In this document: positions 1 through 7,410 of the stretch, piece by piece
How the letters are laid out: each line of letters opens with the position of its first letter
Position numbering within the stretch: the stretch's first letter is position 1
DNA from: Clostridiales bacterium UBA1779
GTDB lineage: Bacteria > Bacillota > Clostridia > Oscillospirales > CAG-272
DNA length: 16,269 bases
Assembly: GCA_002314565.1 (NCBI GenBank)
Contig: DCGL01000129.1
Coordinates: 1 to 16,269 of the forward strand
Reading direction: 5' to 3'
Made by a program: the position numbers and the translations under genes
Notes under the pieces: generated by a model
What the model saw: the letters and a program-made list of their open reading frames with translations, nothing else
Database searches by the model: none
Told to the model about the DNA's origin: nothing

Positions 1-145
1 AGGCCTTGTCACCGTGCATTTCAATTATTTCTCCGATAAGCTTCTGTTTGCCTACGTGAACGACGTCAAACATATTGGCGTTTCTCATACCTTCGGCTAT
101 AACCAGAGGTCCGGAGACTTTATAAATTACACCTGTTGTACTCAT
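1..145 (-). CDS. ntpA: V-type ATPase catalytic subunit A, N-terminal fragment cut by the window edge
   Basis: Only the first 48 codons lie in the window; the gene continues beyond base 1. The fragment begins MSTTGVIYKVSGPLV and continues with NANMFDVVHVGKQKLIGEII, the typical N-terminal beta-barrel of the A (catalytic, nucleotide-binding) subunit of V/A-type ATPases. The start ATG (145-143) is preceded on its strand by an AAAGGAAA ribosome binding site. It follows subunit F (ntpG) by 14 bases and is the seventh gene of the operon. In this family the A subunit hydrolyses ATP in the cytoplasmic V1 head, alternating with subunit B, which should lie just beyond the window. The Walker A motif is not in the window, so catalytic integrity cannot be judged. 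Identity is clear from the sequence and gene order. Confidence 0.93.
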   Translation of the reverse strand, partial: MSTTGVIYKVSGPLVIAEGMRNANMFDVVHVGKQKLIGEIIEMHGDKA

Positions 146-159
146 CTGAATTTCCTTTG

Positions 160-471
160 TTATAGAATATCGGCACCGACAGCACGGATAACCGAGTCGG
201 TAACCGCTTTCAGACCGTAGCCGTTATCTGCGGTTGAAGTGGGAATGGGTAAAATTGCGGGGATGGGATCGTCCTTGTACTTTGCAATATCAGCTTCGAG
301 TGCCTCTGCAAAATCTTCGCAGAGGAAAATAACGGCATATTTTTGCGATTTTGCAAGAGAATGAAGTGTTTTTGCGGCTTCTTCGGAATTTTCAACAGCT
401 TCGACCCTGAACCCCAGAGCCATAAACCCCAGAATATCGGCTCTTTTTCCGATTACGGCTATTTTATACAC
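160..471 (-). CDS. ntpG: V-type ATPase subunit F (central stalk; NtpG in E. hirae naming)
   Basis: The 103-residue product starts MYKIAVIGKRADILGFMALG, the hallmark opening of the V/A-ATPase F subunit. This is a small Rossmann-like domain that binds the D shaft in the central stalk and helps transmit rotation. Its length is normal for the family (about 100 residues). The segment AILPIPTS near residues 72-80 matches the conserved loop of the family. The start is GTG (471-469), with AGAGGAG about 10 bases upstream; its first eight bases overlap the end of subunit C, so the two are translationally coupled. The C-terminal helix that can extend into the head is present (AVTDSVIRAVGADIL). Nothing looks damaged. 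Confidence 0.95.
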   Translation of the reverse strand: MYKIAVIGKRADILGFMALGFRVEAVENSEEAAKTLHSLAKSQKYAVIFLCEDFAEALEADIAKYKDDPIPAILPIPTSTADNGYGLKAVTDSVIRAVGADIL

Positions 472-1480
472 AGAGTCTCAGCTCCTCTCTTATTGCGTCG
501 GCATCTTTGCCGGCGTCAAGTCCGCAGGCAATGATTCGCAGGTTTTTCACAAGATATTCAAAGCTGATTGCATAGGAAATAACCGGACTGATACCGAGCA
601 GTTCGTTTCGGCAGACGTCAAGCGCTTCACACAGGAAGACTGTGTCGAGGATTGCGGCAAGTCTGTCGTTTCCCGCGCCTTCAGATATAGCTGAGTGAAG
701 CTTTGAACTGTTCTTTTCCGAAATAAATCCGGAAAGAAGTTCAATCAGAGCATTCGGCGTTTCAGAATCTATCATTTTGTAAGGAGGAATATTGCCGACT
801 CCCACGAATGAATCCGAAAGCAGGACTTTTGCCGTGTTTTCATTCTTAATCTTCAGAATACGAAGTCTCGTTACGGTATTGACTATATCTGTCTTGAGCT
901 TTAACAGCTTATCTATCTGCGGGCATCCGAATTCAGCGGCAAGCTCACGCATATAATCAAAGCAGGCTCTGTCGAGAACGTTGTCAATCAGTCTTGCGGA
1001 AGCATGACTGTCCATTATTTCAAGAGCCTTTTCCGCTGCCGTCGAAAGCATTGTCGGAAGTGAGGAGAAATCTCTTTTTGCACACATATCCGCAAGATCT
1101 TTTGAATCAAAGATGCCTCCGCGCATAAAATACGGGTCAGGCTCTATACCTGCAGCGGCACATTTTATCGCAGTCTTTACGTTATGAGCATCATTCCTGA
1201 CTCTGAGTATATCCACGGGAGAGCGGTCCGGAAGAAATGACGACAGCGTGTCATAATTCCCTGCAAGGACGCCGGACAGAAGCTCTTCAAAAGATGCTTC
1301 TTCATCTTCTTTGAAAAAAACGCATTCACAGAGTCTTTCGCGAAGAGCCTTTGACGAACCGAGCTCACAGAAAGAGAGCAATTCCGTTTCCGTAATCAGC
1401 TTGGCGGACATACTGCTGACTTTTACCGCAGAATAGACATATTCGTCTTCTGAGTATTTCGTTTTTCTGTTCTTCATCAT
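464..1480 (-). CDS. ntpC: V-type ATPase subunit C (d/AC39-type socket subunit)
   Basis: This 338-residue protein begins MMKNRKTKYSEDEYVYSAVKV and is all alpha-helical by composition, as expected of the funnel-shaped C (AC39/d) subunit that links the central stalk to the membrane K ring. Typical family stretches are the opening around YSAVKV, the segment DILRVRNDAHNVKTAIKC near residues 88-105 (the 'NDxxNxK' helix of AC39 proteins) and YLVKNLRII near residues 311-319. The family is usually 330-380 residues long, so this is full length. Its start overlaps the stop of subunit E by the four bases ATGA, and its end overlaps subunit F by 8 bases. Two adjacent ATG codons (1480 and 1477) are possible starts; the upstream one gives the coupling overlap. 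The family is weakly conserved in sequence, and the operon position supports the call. Confidence 0.93.
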   Translation of the reverse strand: MMKNRKTKYSEDEYVYSAVKVSSMSAKLITETELLSFCELGSSKALRERLCECVFFKEDEEASFEELLSGVLAGNYDTLSSFLPDRSPVDILRVRNDAHNVKTAIKCAAAGIEPDPYFMRGGIFDSKDLADMCAKRDFSSLPTMLSTAAEKALEIMDSHASARLIDNVLDRACFDYMRELAAEFGCPQIDKLLKLKTDIVNTVTRLRILKIKNENTAKVLLSDSFVGVGNIPPYKMIDSETPNALIELLSGFISEKNSSKLHSAISEGAGNDRLAAILDTVFLCEALDVCRNELLGISPVISYAISFEYLVKNLRIIACGLDAGKDADAIREELRLCV

Positions 1481-2091
1481 TTTGTCTTTGTGCTTTCAAA
1501 AAGAAGCTGACACAGCGGTGCTTCAAGCATCGGTCGGTACTCGGAGAGTACGGCCTTTACAGAGCAGTCGACGTCGGTTTCACCGAAATCGAGAAGAACT
1601 CCGCCGTTTATTTTTGCCGTCTTGTCGGAGACGGAGAATTTTCTGCCGGGATGAAGCATTCCGAGCCCCTCAAGAACAATGGGAGCTAGGTTTTTGGCAT
1701 CATCGGCGTTGAAAGACAGAACGCAGGAGCAGTCAGCCGGAGCCGATTCGATTGCAGCCTTCGTGTGAAGAAGAATGAACTCTATATAATCCTCTTTGGG
1801 ACCCTTGATTATGGCCTCCTCGCAGGCGGCAAAGGTTTCGTCAAGGGACTTGAACTTTACGTCAAGGATGATATTTCTGTTCTGAGTGTCGGAAGCCGAA
1901 CGGGCGCGGGACACGATATTCTCGCTCTCGGTCCGGATTTCGAGATTCTTCTCTTCACGCATAGCAGCGATTTTTGCATCGGTTGCGGCGTTGATTGACT
2001 GTATTTTGGCATTTGCGGCTTCCATAAGCTTATCGGCTTCGCCGCGTGCTTCACTGATGATTCTGTCTGTTACCTTCTCAAGTCCTATCAT
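1477..2091 (-). CDS. ntpE: V-type ATPase subunit E (peripheral stalk)
   Basis: The 204-residue product opens MIGLEKVTDRIISEARGEAD and has a long charged, Ala/Glu/Lys-rich helix over about residues 1-80, followed by a compact C-terminal domain ending near LLFESTKTK. This is the architecture of the V/A-ATPase E subunit, which pairs with the G/H-type subunit in a right-handed coiled coil that holds the catalytic head against rotation. A segment near residues 163-170 (KINGGVLL) resembles the 'I.GGvvl' strand common in E subunits. The start overlaps the stop of subunit K by four bases (ATGA), and its own stop overlaps the start of subunit C in the same way, so these genes are translationally linked. 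Length is normal. Confidence 0.94.
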   Translation of the reverse strand: MIGLEKVTDRIISEARGEADKLMEAANAKIQSINAATDAKIAAMREEKNLEIRTESENIVSRARSASDTQNRNIILDVKFKSLDETFAACEEAIIKGPKEDYIEFILLHTKAAIESAPADCSCVLSFNADDAKNLAPIVLEGLGMLHPGRKFSVSDKTAKINGGVLLDFGETDVDCSVKAVLSEYRPMLEAPLCQLLFESTKTK

Positions 2092-2606
2092 CCTGCAATT
2101 CCGAAAGGATTCTGCTGAATGAGAAGGAAGGAGATAAGCAGCGACAGCAGGGCGTAAAGTTCAACCATGGCAGTTGCGATTGCACACTTACCGGAGGCTT
2201 CGGGCTGCTTTGCAATGGTTGCAATACCTGCACAGGCTGCCTTACCCTGGCAAATGGCAGAAATGTAACCTACGACGGCGATGGGAAGTGCAGCGCCGAG
2301 GAAATAAAGTCCAACTGTGGTTCCGGCGTCTCCAAGATTTGGAAGTTTACGAAGAAGAATAAAGGCAATAAGAAAACCGTAAATTCCCTGTGTTGCGGGA
2401 AGTGCCTGAAGCAGGAAGGCTTTACCGAATTTTGAAGGGTCTTCGGAAAGCAGACCGTCAAGTGCTTCGCCGGCTTTACCGACAGCTTTGGCTGAGCCCA
2501 TACCGGGAACGATAATGGCAATGGCTGCACCGAGAACGGTCAGAACGTAGGGATTTACGAAAAACTCTTTGAGAAAATTGAAAACTGAGTAGGTAATTGA
2601 ATCCAT
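2088..2606 (-). CDS. ntpK: V-type ATPase rotor ring subunit K (16-kDa proteolipid), probably Na+-binding
   Basis: This 172-residue, very hydrophobic protein has four predicted membrane helices in two duplicated hairpins, as in the V-type proteolipid that forms the rotating ion-carrying ring. The Na+ ligands known from E. hirae NtpK (Leu61 carbonyl, Thr64, Gln65, Gln110, Glu139, with Tyr68 capping Glu139) line up with L69, T72, Q73, Q120, E149 and Y76. The spacing is the same or differs by two residues. The motif LPATQGIYGF and the essential carboxylate in MVELYALL are easy to see. Only the second hairpin carries an acidic ion ligand, as in E. hirae. The gene has a CAGGAG ribosome binding site nine bases before ATG 2606 and overlaps subunit E by four bases. 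Na+ specificity is inferred from the ligands. Confidence 0.96.
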   Translation of the reverse strand: MDSITYSVFNFLKEFFVNPYVLTVLGAAIAIIVPGMGSAKAVGKAGEALDGLLSEDPSKFGKAFLLQALPATQGIYGFLIAFILLRKLPNLGDAGTTVGLYFLGAALPIAVVGYISAICQGKAACAGIATIAKQPEASGKCAIATAMVELYALLSLLISFLLIQQNPFGIAG

Positions 2607-2633
2607 GATTTTAAACTCCTGTATTTTATTTTT

Positions 2634-4526
2634 TTAAATCTTTGAAAACTTTTCAGACGGAAGCATTGGTGCATAGGCAATTCCGCCGTCCCGGTAAAAC
2701 TTGCCGAAAAACTCGACATACTGAAGACGCGAAGTGTGTACGAAGCCGGAAAGAGAGCTCAGTACGCAGTTGAGCACGTGACCGAAAATCAGAATCAGAA
2801 TTCCCGCCGTATATTTGTAGGAAGGAGAGTCACTTATCGATGCGAGGACATTGAAAACCTGAGCAAGAACCGAGCCTGAAAGTGCAATGGCAAGAATTCT
2901 GGCGTAGGAAATCAGATCGGAGCCGAAATTAATGAGTCCGTACAGTCCGAGCAGGCCTTTTACCGGCTTCAGCAGCCAGTTCTTCTCTTTCCTTCCGGCA
3001 GTAAGAATAACGAGAGCTGCGCCTGTTCCGAGAACGATATAAGCTGCGGTTCCGGGAACAAGGACAAGCATAATGATTCCGGCGTAGATAATCCAGTAGA
3101 AAGCGTTGTCGCAGATTGCGTCGATTTTGCTTTCCTTCCAGGTTATGCAGAACTTAATAACCTGACCGGCAACGAGGTGTACAAATCCGAGGGCGATTCC
3201 GAGAATCAGAAAGCTGATGGGATCGGAGACGGGGTCGACGAGAGCCGGTACTTCGATATTGAACAGAAGAGACGGCATATTGCCGAACCAGCCTCCGAAG
3301 AGCGCTCCGGTTATAATGCAGCCGACGCCGCACCAGCCGAACATATTCATGGCTTTTGAAAGCCCCTTGTCGGCTTTCATAAGTTTCGGACCGAGAAAGC
3401 CGCCGATAATCAGCAAAAGTCCGTAACCGACGTCCGCCATCATTGTCGCGAACAGTATGATGTAGAAGATGCTCATTACCGCAGTCGGGTCGTAAGAGCC
3501 GTAAACCGGCAGTGAATACATACCGACGACCCATTCAAAGCAGCTTGCAAGTGCGTTGTTCTTAAGCTTAACGGGTACTGTCGGATATTCTTCCTCTGCG
3601 GGGTCCGACAGCTCGTAAGCCGTATCCATTTTTGACAGAAGCTTTACGACGTTTGCTTCCGTTTCTTCGGGGACGAAGCCGCGAAGAAGCACGCAGTCGG
3701 CTGTTGCTGCCATTCTTTCGCGCATCTCAGCTTCCGTTATATGCGTTTTCGCTATATCCCAGAGAACCCTGACGTCGTCGATATTCTCGCCGCATTTGAC
3801 AAGATACTTGGTTATCTTGTTGTTTTCGGTTCGCAGCTCCTTTATTTTTTTATCTGCGGCAACCACAGCCTGAGAAGCAACCGGAGTATCCTCTGCAAAC
3901 TCATATTTCGTAAATCCGAGCTTGGAAAGCGTTCGCTGGACTGCACTTTGGTCCTGATTTGCACAGATAACGAGCATATTGCGAATGGACTGATCGAAGG
4001 AAATCTGTCTGAATGCCGCAGCATATTCAGAGAGTGCTTCTTCGAGAATACGGTCGTTAACCGTTGAGGAAATGCTGCCGAGCAGAACAGTGCTCGTTTT
4101 TGTACCGCTGCAGCCGAGAGGCACGTCAAGTCCGAGCCAGGGGCTTGCCTGTGATTTTGCCGACTGAAGAGCGGCTATTTCCTTTTCAATCTGAGTTCGT
4201 CTTTCATCGGCGCTCAGAACGTCATTGCAGAGCTTTTCGGCCGCTGCCTCCGTGCCGTTCTTTTTGAAATCGTCAACGGACTCAAGATGATTGCTCTTTT
4301 TTGAAGCGGAAAAAGGAGTCAGAATTTTAATTACTTTTTCATACCTTGCGAGGTCCTGTTCGGCAGCTCTTTTGGATTCACTGCTGTCATATCTCGTGAG
4401 ATACTCTGAATCAATCGGAACCGTCGAAACGTCAACGCATTTCTGACGGACAAGCCTTCGTGAGAGGTCGCGGGCATCTGTCGCATAAGCCCAGACCTCA
4501 AGCTTTTTCATTCTTACGACTGACAT
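2634..4526 (-). CDS. ntpI: V-type ATPase subunit I (a-subunit; stator of the ion path)
   Basis: The 630-residue protein starts MSVVRMKKLEVWAYATDA, typical of subunit I. It has a soluble N-terminal arm to about residue 345 with coiled-coil stretches (about 50-120 and 220-270), then a membrane domain of roughly 7-8 helices. The membrane part holds the family signatures FATMMADVGYG (359-369), the segment SYARILAIALSG (540-551) with conserved Arg543, and HTSRLQYVEFFGKFY (597-611) with Arg600. These two arginines correspond in context and spacing to the pair in E. hirae NtpI that displaces Na+ from the K ring. The length suits the family (about 630-660). The start overlaps the upstream stalk gene by 13 bases; 27 bases separate it from ntpK. 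Together with ntpK it forms the membrane ion pathway. Confidence 0.95.
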   Translation of the reverse strand: MSVVRMKKLEVWAYATDARDLSRRLVRQKCVDVSTVPIDSEYLTRYDSSESKRAAEQDLARYEKVIKILTPFSASKKSNHLESVDDFKKNGTEAAAEKLCNDVLSADERRTQIEKEIAALQSAKSQASPWLGLDVPLGCSGTKTSTVLLGSISSTVNDRILEEALSEYAAAFRQISFDQSIRNMLVICANQDQSAVQRTLSKLGFTKYEFAEDTPVASQAVVAADKKIKELRTENNKITKYLVKCGENIDDVRVLWDIAKTHITEAEMRERMAATADCVLLRGFVPEETEANVVKLLSKMDTAYELSDPAEEEYPTVPVKLKNNALASCFEWVVGMYSLPVYGSYDPTAVMSIFYIILFATMMADVGYGLLLIIGGFLGPKLMKADKGLSKAMNMFGWCGVGCIITGALFGGWFGNMPSLLFNIEVPALVDPVSDPISFLILGIALGFVHLVAGQVIKFCITWKESKIDAICDNAFYWIIYAGIIMLVLVPGTAAYIVLGTGAALVILTAGRKEKNWLLKPVKGLLGLYGLINFGSDLISYARILAIALSGSVLAQVFNVLASISDSPSYKYTAGILILIFGHVLNCVLSSLSGFVHTSRLQYVEFFGKFYRDGGIAYAPMLPSEKFSKI

Positions 4527-4840
4527 TTTTCTTTCACTTCAAGGCAGATAAAGCGTATCGCTGATTCTCTGTGACGCAGAGCGCGGTTTGAAAGCCTTTC
4601 GGCCTCGAAAACAGCGTCCTTGCGTTCCTCATCGGCGGCCGCCTGGGAGGTATCGCTGATTTTTTTGAGAGACAGCTTTTTTTCTTCTTCAGCGTTTATC
4701 AGAGCTTCCGAATATCTATCGGCTGCGGCTCTCTGCGCGTCGGATACAAGTGACTGAGCGTCTTTTACTGCCTGTTCTCGAATTGCATCAGCCTGTGCTT
4801 CGGCTTCTTTGATTTTAAGCAAAGAATCATTACCGGGCAT
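4514..4840 (-). CDS. ntpF: V-type ATPase peripheral stalk subunit (G/H-type; ntpF position)
   Basis: This is the first gene of the operon. The 108-residue product is almost entirely one charged helix (SLLKIKEAEAQADAIREQAV and onwards), with Ala/Glu/Lys/Arg heptad-like spacing to about residue 95 and no membrane segment. That matches the small G/H-type subunit that coils with subunit E to form the peripheral stalk. In E. hirae the corresponding first gene is ntpF, and databases also label such proteins subunit G or H. The ATG at 4840 has AAAGGA 11 bases upstream. A consensus promoter lies about 45 bases upstream of the start. The protein is low-complexity, so family assignment rests on composition plus position. 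The symbol follows the E. hirae gene order and is less certain than the function. Confidence 0.88.
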   Translation of the reverse strand: MPGNDSLLKIKEAEAQADAIREQAVKDAQSLVSDAQRAAADRYSEALINAEEEKKLSLKKISDTSQAAADEERKDAVFEAERLSNRALRHRESAIRFICLEVKEKCQS

Positions 4841-4882
4841 AATATCATCTGTCCTTTCTGAATTATATTTTTATTCAAGCCT

Positions 4883-4911
4883 ATTATAGCATTAATTGAA
4901 AAAGTTGTAAA
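4883..4911 (-). promoter_or_regulatory. Sigma-A promoter of the V-ATPase operon
   Basis: On the minus strand the -35 box TTTACA (4911-4906) and the perfect -10 box TATAAT (4888-4883) are separated by exactly 17 bases. Transcription would start near 4876, giving a leader of about 35 bases before the ntpF-like ATG. No other good promoter was seen inside the operon, where gene gaps are too short or absent. Confidence 0.82.
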
Positions 4912-4929
4912 GACCTGTCAGAGGTCTTT
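4909..4929. promoter_or_regulatory. Inverted repeat overlapping the V-ATPase -35 box; candidate operator
   Basis: The arms AAAGACCT (4909-4916) and AGGTCTTT (4922-4929) are perfect 8-base inverted repeats around a 5-base centre, GTCAG. The left arm covers half of the TTTACA -35 box, so a dimeric regulator bound here would compete with RNA polymerase. It is unlikely to be a terminator: the stem is short and no U-tract follows on the plus strand, and no minus-strand gene lies upstream that would need terminating. A one-mismatch copy of AAAGACCTGTC occurs at 5079-5089 in the divergent promoter. The regulator is unknown. Confidence 0.45.
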
Positions 4930-5074
4930 GTTTATCTTAAATATAAGCGCAATAATTAAATATGTAAATTTCAGTTGAATTCTGCCCTGAAAAAAATTTT
5001 ACGAATCCTGTATTTAAGCTTTATTCTCGTGTTGGTTCGTTATATTATTCGAAAAAACATAACATAATTTATTA

Positions 5075-5103
5075 TTGAAAAGACTTGTCCGATGTGTTAT
5101 AAT
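5075..5103 (+). promoter_or_regulatory. Extended -10 sigma-A promoter of the metallo-beta-lactamase lipoprotein gene
   Basis: A -35 box TTGAAA (5075-5080) and a -10 box TATAAT (5098-5103) are 17 bases apart, and TG at 5095-5096 gives an extended -10. Transcription should begin near 5110, about 19 bases before the ATG. The spacer begins with AAAGACTTGTC-like sequence (5079-5089), matching the left part of the inverted repeat in the V-ATPase promoter. Confidence 0.8.
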
Positions 5104-5128
5104 TATTAAAATTCGGAGGATTATTATA

Positions 5129-7300
5129 ATGAAAATCAAAAGACTTTTATCCCTTCTGCTGGTTCTTTCCGCCCTCCTCGGACTTGCATCGTGTACGGAT
5201 ACGGAACCGGCTGAAATTTCAACCGAAGCCGTCGAAACCTCGGCTCCTGCAGTTGAAATCGACCTTACAAAATACAAAGTAATACGTCCCGAAGAATGCG
5301 GAACGGATTTTACGAAGGCAGTTATCGCTTTCCGTAAACAATTGAACTCCGTCCTCGAAGCTGATATAGGTATCGGCACCGACTGGTCAAAAGACGGAGT
5401 TACCGACGAAATAAACAACGCATACGAGATTCTTGTCGGACAGACAAACAGAACTCAGTCGACAAAAGCCCTTGACAACGCCGAGGACAAGTCTTCGTTT
5501 GTAATCGCCATTATCGATAATAAGGTAGTCATCACGACGGGAGCTCCCGACAGAATCGCAGAGGCCCTCGACTATTTTATGACACTGATTGTTGACAAGA
5601 AACTTGTTCTTGAAGAAAATTATCTGTATGTAAGTGAACCCGTAGGCATGCTCAACGTCGTAGCCGACGGCAAATCGGATTTCAAGGTCGTATACAAAGA
5701 CGGTCTTGATGCTACTATGTCATCGGACAATACAAAAGATCTATGCGACCTTGAGGTTGTTGCGGCAAAGGATATCAGAGAAAAAATCAAGACTCTGACA
5801 AAGGTAAGTCCGGGTCTTGCAACCGACTGGGTAAAGACAGGCACTGATACATCCGGAATGTTCGAAATTCTCGTGGGTCCCTGCGACAGACCGGAATACG
5901 ATGAGTTTCTTGCAAAGCTCGGCGACGACGGTTACGGCTTTGGCGTTGTAGGAAACAAAATTATTGTAACCGGCCACACTCTGACAACCATTCAGCTTGC
6001 TGTTGACGGTTTTATATCTTATCTTTCTTCAGCCGTTTCAACAGATTCTATCGGAAACAAGTCCTTATCTATTCTTTCAAACCTGAGCATAATCAAACAG
6101 CAGGAAGGATATTTTATAGACTTCCCGAAGCCAGAAACGCTGAAGGCGTATACGAATTACGACTGCGGAAACGATCATCTTCAGTATTACTATACCGATG
6201 CAACGCTCGACGATTATAAAAATTATGTCAAGCTTCTCGAAACAAACGGTTTCAAGCTTTACCAGTCAAACGATATAGTGAATAATCTCAGTGCAACCTA
6301 TACCTCAAAGGACGGTATGCTGTACGTTTATTATACTCCTTATGAAAAATCAATAAGAATCATCTCGGCTCTCGACGGAAAGTACACGCTTATTCCGAAT
6401 ACGACGAAGGAAAGCGTCGCTTCATATACCAAGATTACCGACACTAAGATTACCATGATGTCACTCAACTACAGCGCCGGCAACTTCGGAAACTGCTTCA
6501 TCATTACTCTTGAAGACGGCTCGTTCTTCGTAATTGACGGAGGAGGATACGGTGCTGATTACGGCGATGCACAGAAATTCTACAATCAGCTCAAAGCGCT
6601 CAACAAGAGACCTGACGGAAAGATCGTTATAGCGGGTTACTGGCTGTCACACGACCACTGGGACCATTCGTCAAACTTTATCAATATGATAAAAACTTAC
6701 GGTAAAGGAAATATTACGATTGAAACCTGCTACTGGAACGTCGCCGCGAAGTCATCTGTAACGAATTCAAACAACCCGAACTATTATATTGAATCCAACG
6801 TTGCCGCTATGCAGGCGGTTGTCGGAAAGTTCAATGTTGTAAAGATTCATACAGGTCAGAAATTCTGGGTCCGCAATCTTGAATTTGAAGTTCTCTTTAC
6901 TCAGGAAGACATCTATCCGGGACGCTGCAACTACTTCAACGAAACTTCAAGCGTTCTTCGCATGACAGCAGCCGGAAATACCGTTATGTGGCTTGGGGAC
7001 GCAAAGAACTACGCTTCCGCAGCTCTTGTCAACCGCTACGGTTCTTATATTGAGTCTGATATCGTTCAGGTTGCTCACCACGGTTATGACGGCATTACGG
7101 TCAAAGCCTACACGGCTATGAAACCGAAGACACTGCTCTGGCCTTCAACAAAAGCCAATCTGGATACCTTCCTTTCGAAGTATTCATCTGACAGCTATCT
7201 CTGGAATTCAGTAAATCAAACCTATATTTACTTTGCTGATTCAACAACTACGGTAACTCTTCCCTACCAAAACGGAGATACCGTCGTAATCGGTAACTGA
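5129..7300 (+). CDS. Surface lipoprotein with duplicated N-terminal domain and ComEC-like metallo-beta-lactamase fold
   Basis: The start is ATG 5129, with GGAGGA 8 bases upstream; upstream in-frame codons lie inside the promoter. The 723-residue product has a lipoprotein signal peptide with lipobox LASC (Cys22), so it should be anchored on the outer face of the membrane. Residues about 60-155 and 206-300 are two diverged copies of one domain, each with a TDW(S/V)K...EILVG..(N/D)R core. From about 440 comes a metallo-beta-lactamase domain: the metal motif HDHWDH (508-513), NETSSVLR (604-611), LGD (622-624) and VAHHGYDG (648-655). This set resembles the C-terminal domain of the DNA-uptake protein ComEC more than beta-lactamases. 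Residues 330-420 form a separate domain that I do not recognise. A hydrolase acting on an extracellular phosphoester is possible, but the substrate is unknown. The gene is monocistronic, with its own promoter and terminator. Confidence 0.88.
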   Translation: MKIKRLLSLLLVLSALLGLASCTDTEPAEISTEAVETSAPAVEIDLTKYKVIRPEECGTDFTKAVIAFRKQLNSVLEADIGIGTDWSKDGVTDEINNAYEILVGQTNRTQSTKALDNAEDKSSFVIAIIDNKVVITTGAPDRIAEALDYFMTLIVDKKLVLEENYLYVSEPVGMLNVVADGKSDFKVVYKDGLDATMSSDNTKDLCDLEVVAAKDIREKIKTLTKVSPGLATDWVKTGTDTSGMFEILVGPCDRPEYDEFLAKLGDDGYGFGVVGNKIIVTGHTLTTIQLAVDGFISYLSSAVSTDSIGNKSLSILSNLSIIKQQEGYFIDFPKPETLKAYTNYDCGNDHLQYYYTDATLDDYKNYVKLLETNGFKLYQSNDIVNNLSATYTSKDGMLYVYYTPYEKSIRIISALDGKYTLIPNTTKESVASYTKITDTKITMMSLNYSAGNFGNCFIITLEDGSFFVIDGGGYGADYGDAQKFYNQLKALNKRPDGKIVIAGYWLSHDHWDHSSNFINMIKTYGKGNITIETCYWNVAAKSSVTNSNNPNYYIESNVAAMQAVVGKFNVVKIHTGQKFWVRNLEFEVLFTQEDIYPGRCNYFNETSSVLRMTAAGNTVMWLGDAKNYASAALVNRYGSYIESDIVQVAHHGYDGITVKAYTAMKPKTLLWPSTKANLDTFLSKYSSDSYLWNSVNQTYIYFADSTTTVTLPYQNGDTVVIGN

Positions 7301-7305
7301 AAATC

Positions 7306-7338
7306 AATGCACACGGGGTAACGCCCGTGTGCATTTTT
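7306..7338 (+). terminator. Rho-independent terminator after the metallo-beta-lactamase lipoprotein gene
   Basis: A 12-base perfect stem (7306-7317 with 7324-7335, core TGCACACGGG/CCCGTGTGCA) with a 6-base loop GTAACG is followed by a run of T to 7338. It starts six bases after the stop codon of the lipoprotein gene. The A-tract on the 5' side is short, so it probably works mainly on the plus strand. Confidence 0.9.
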
Positions 7339-7374
7339 ACTTAGCATGCGAGCCGTGGGACGGTGAATAAAGAC

Positions 7375-7400
7375 AAAAACAGAGGCCCTGCGGCCTCTGT
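7375..7400 (-). terminator. Rho-independent terminator of the RNA methyltransferase gene
   Basis: Read on the minus strand, the 9-base stem ACAGAGGCC/GGCCTCTGT (7400-7392 with 7387-7379) has a four-base loop GCAG and is followed by TTTT (7378-7375). It lies 11 bases beyond the stop codon of the leftward methyltransferase gene. With the terminator at 7306-7338 it insulates two convergent transcription units. Confidence 0.88.
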
Positions 7401-7410
7401 CAAATAAAAA

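Larger units (their letters stand above)
4841..5128. other. AT-rich divergent intergenic region
   Basis: These 288 bases separate the leftward V-ATPase operon from the rightward lipoprotein gene. They are visibly richer in A and T than the flanking genes. The region contains the two promoters, the inverted repeat at 4909-4929 and the ribosome binding sites. The stretch 4930-5070 holds only A/T-rich sequence in which I see no gene, RNA element or strong hairpin. Confidence 0.8.

Noticed and set aside
3154..3534. 126-codon open frame within subunit I
   Set aside because: It is an out-of-frame, Arg-rich shadow of the membrane domain of ntpI.
4909..4929. Inverted repeat considered as a terminator
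   Set aside because: The stem is only eight bases with no U-tract on the plus strand, and on the minus strand it sits upstream of a consensus promoter with no gene to terminate. Overlap with the -35 box makes an operator more plausible.
5014..5418. 134-codon open frame on the minus strand across the promoter and start of the metallo-beta-lactamase lipoprotein gene
   Set aside because: It runs through consensus promoter elements and opposite a signal peptide, and its product shows no family features.
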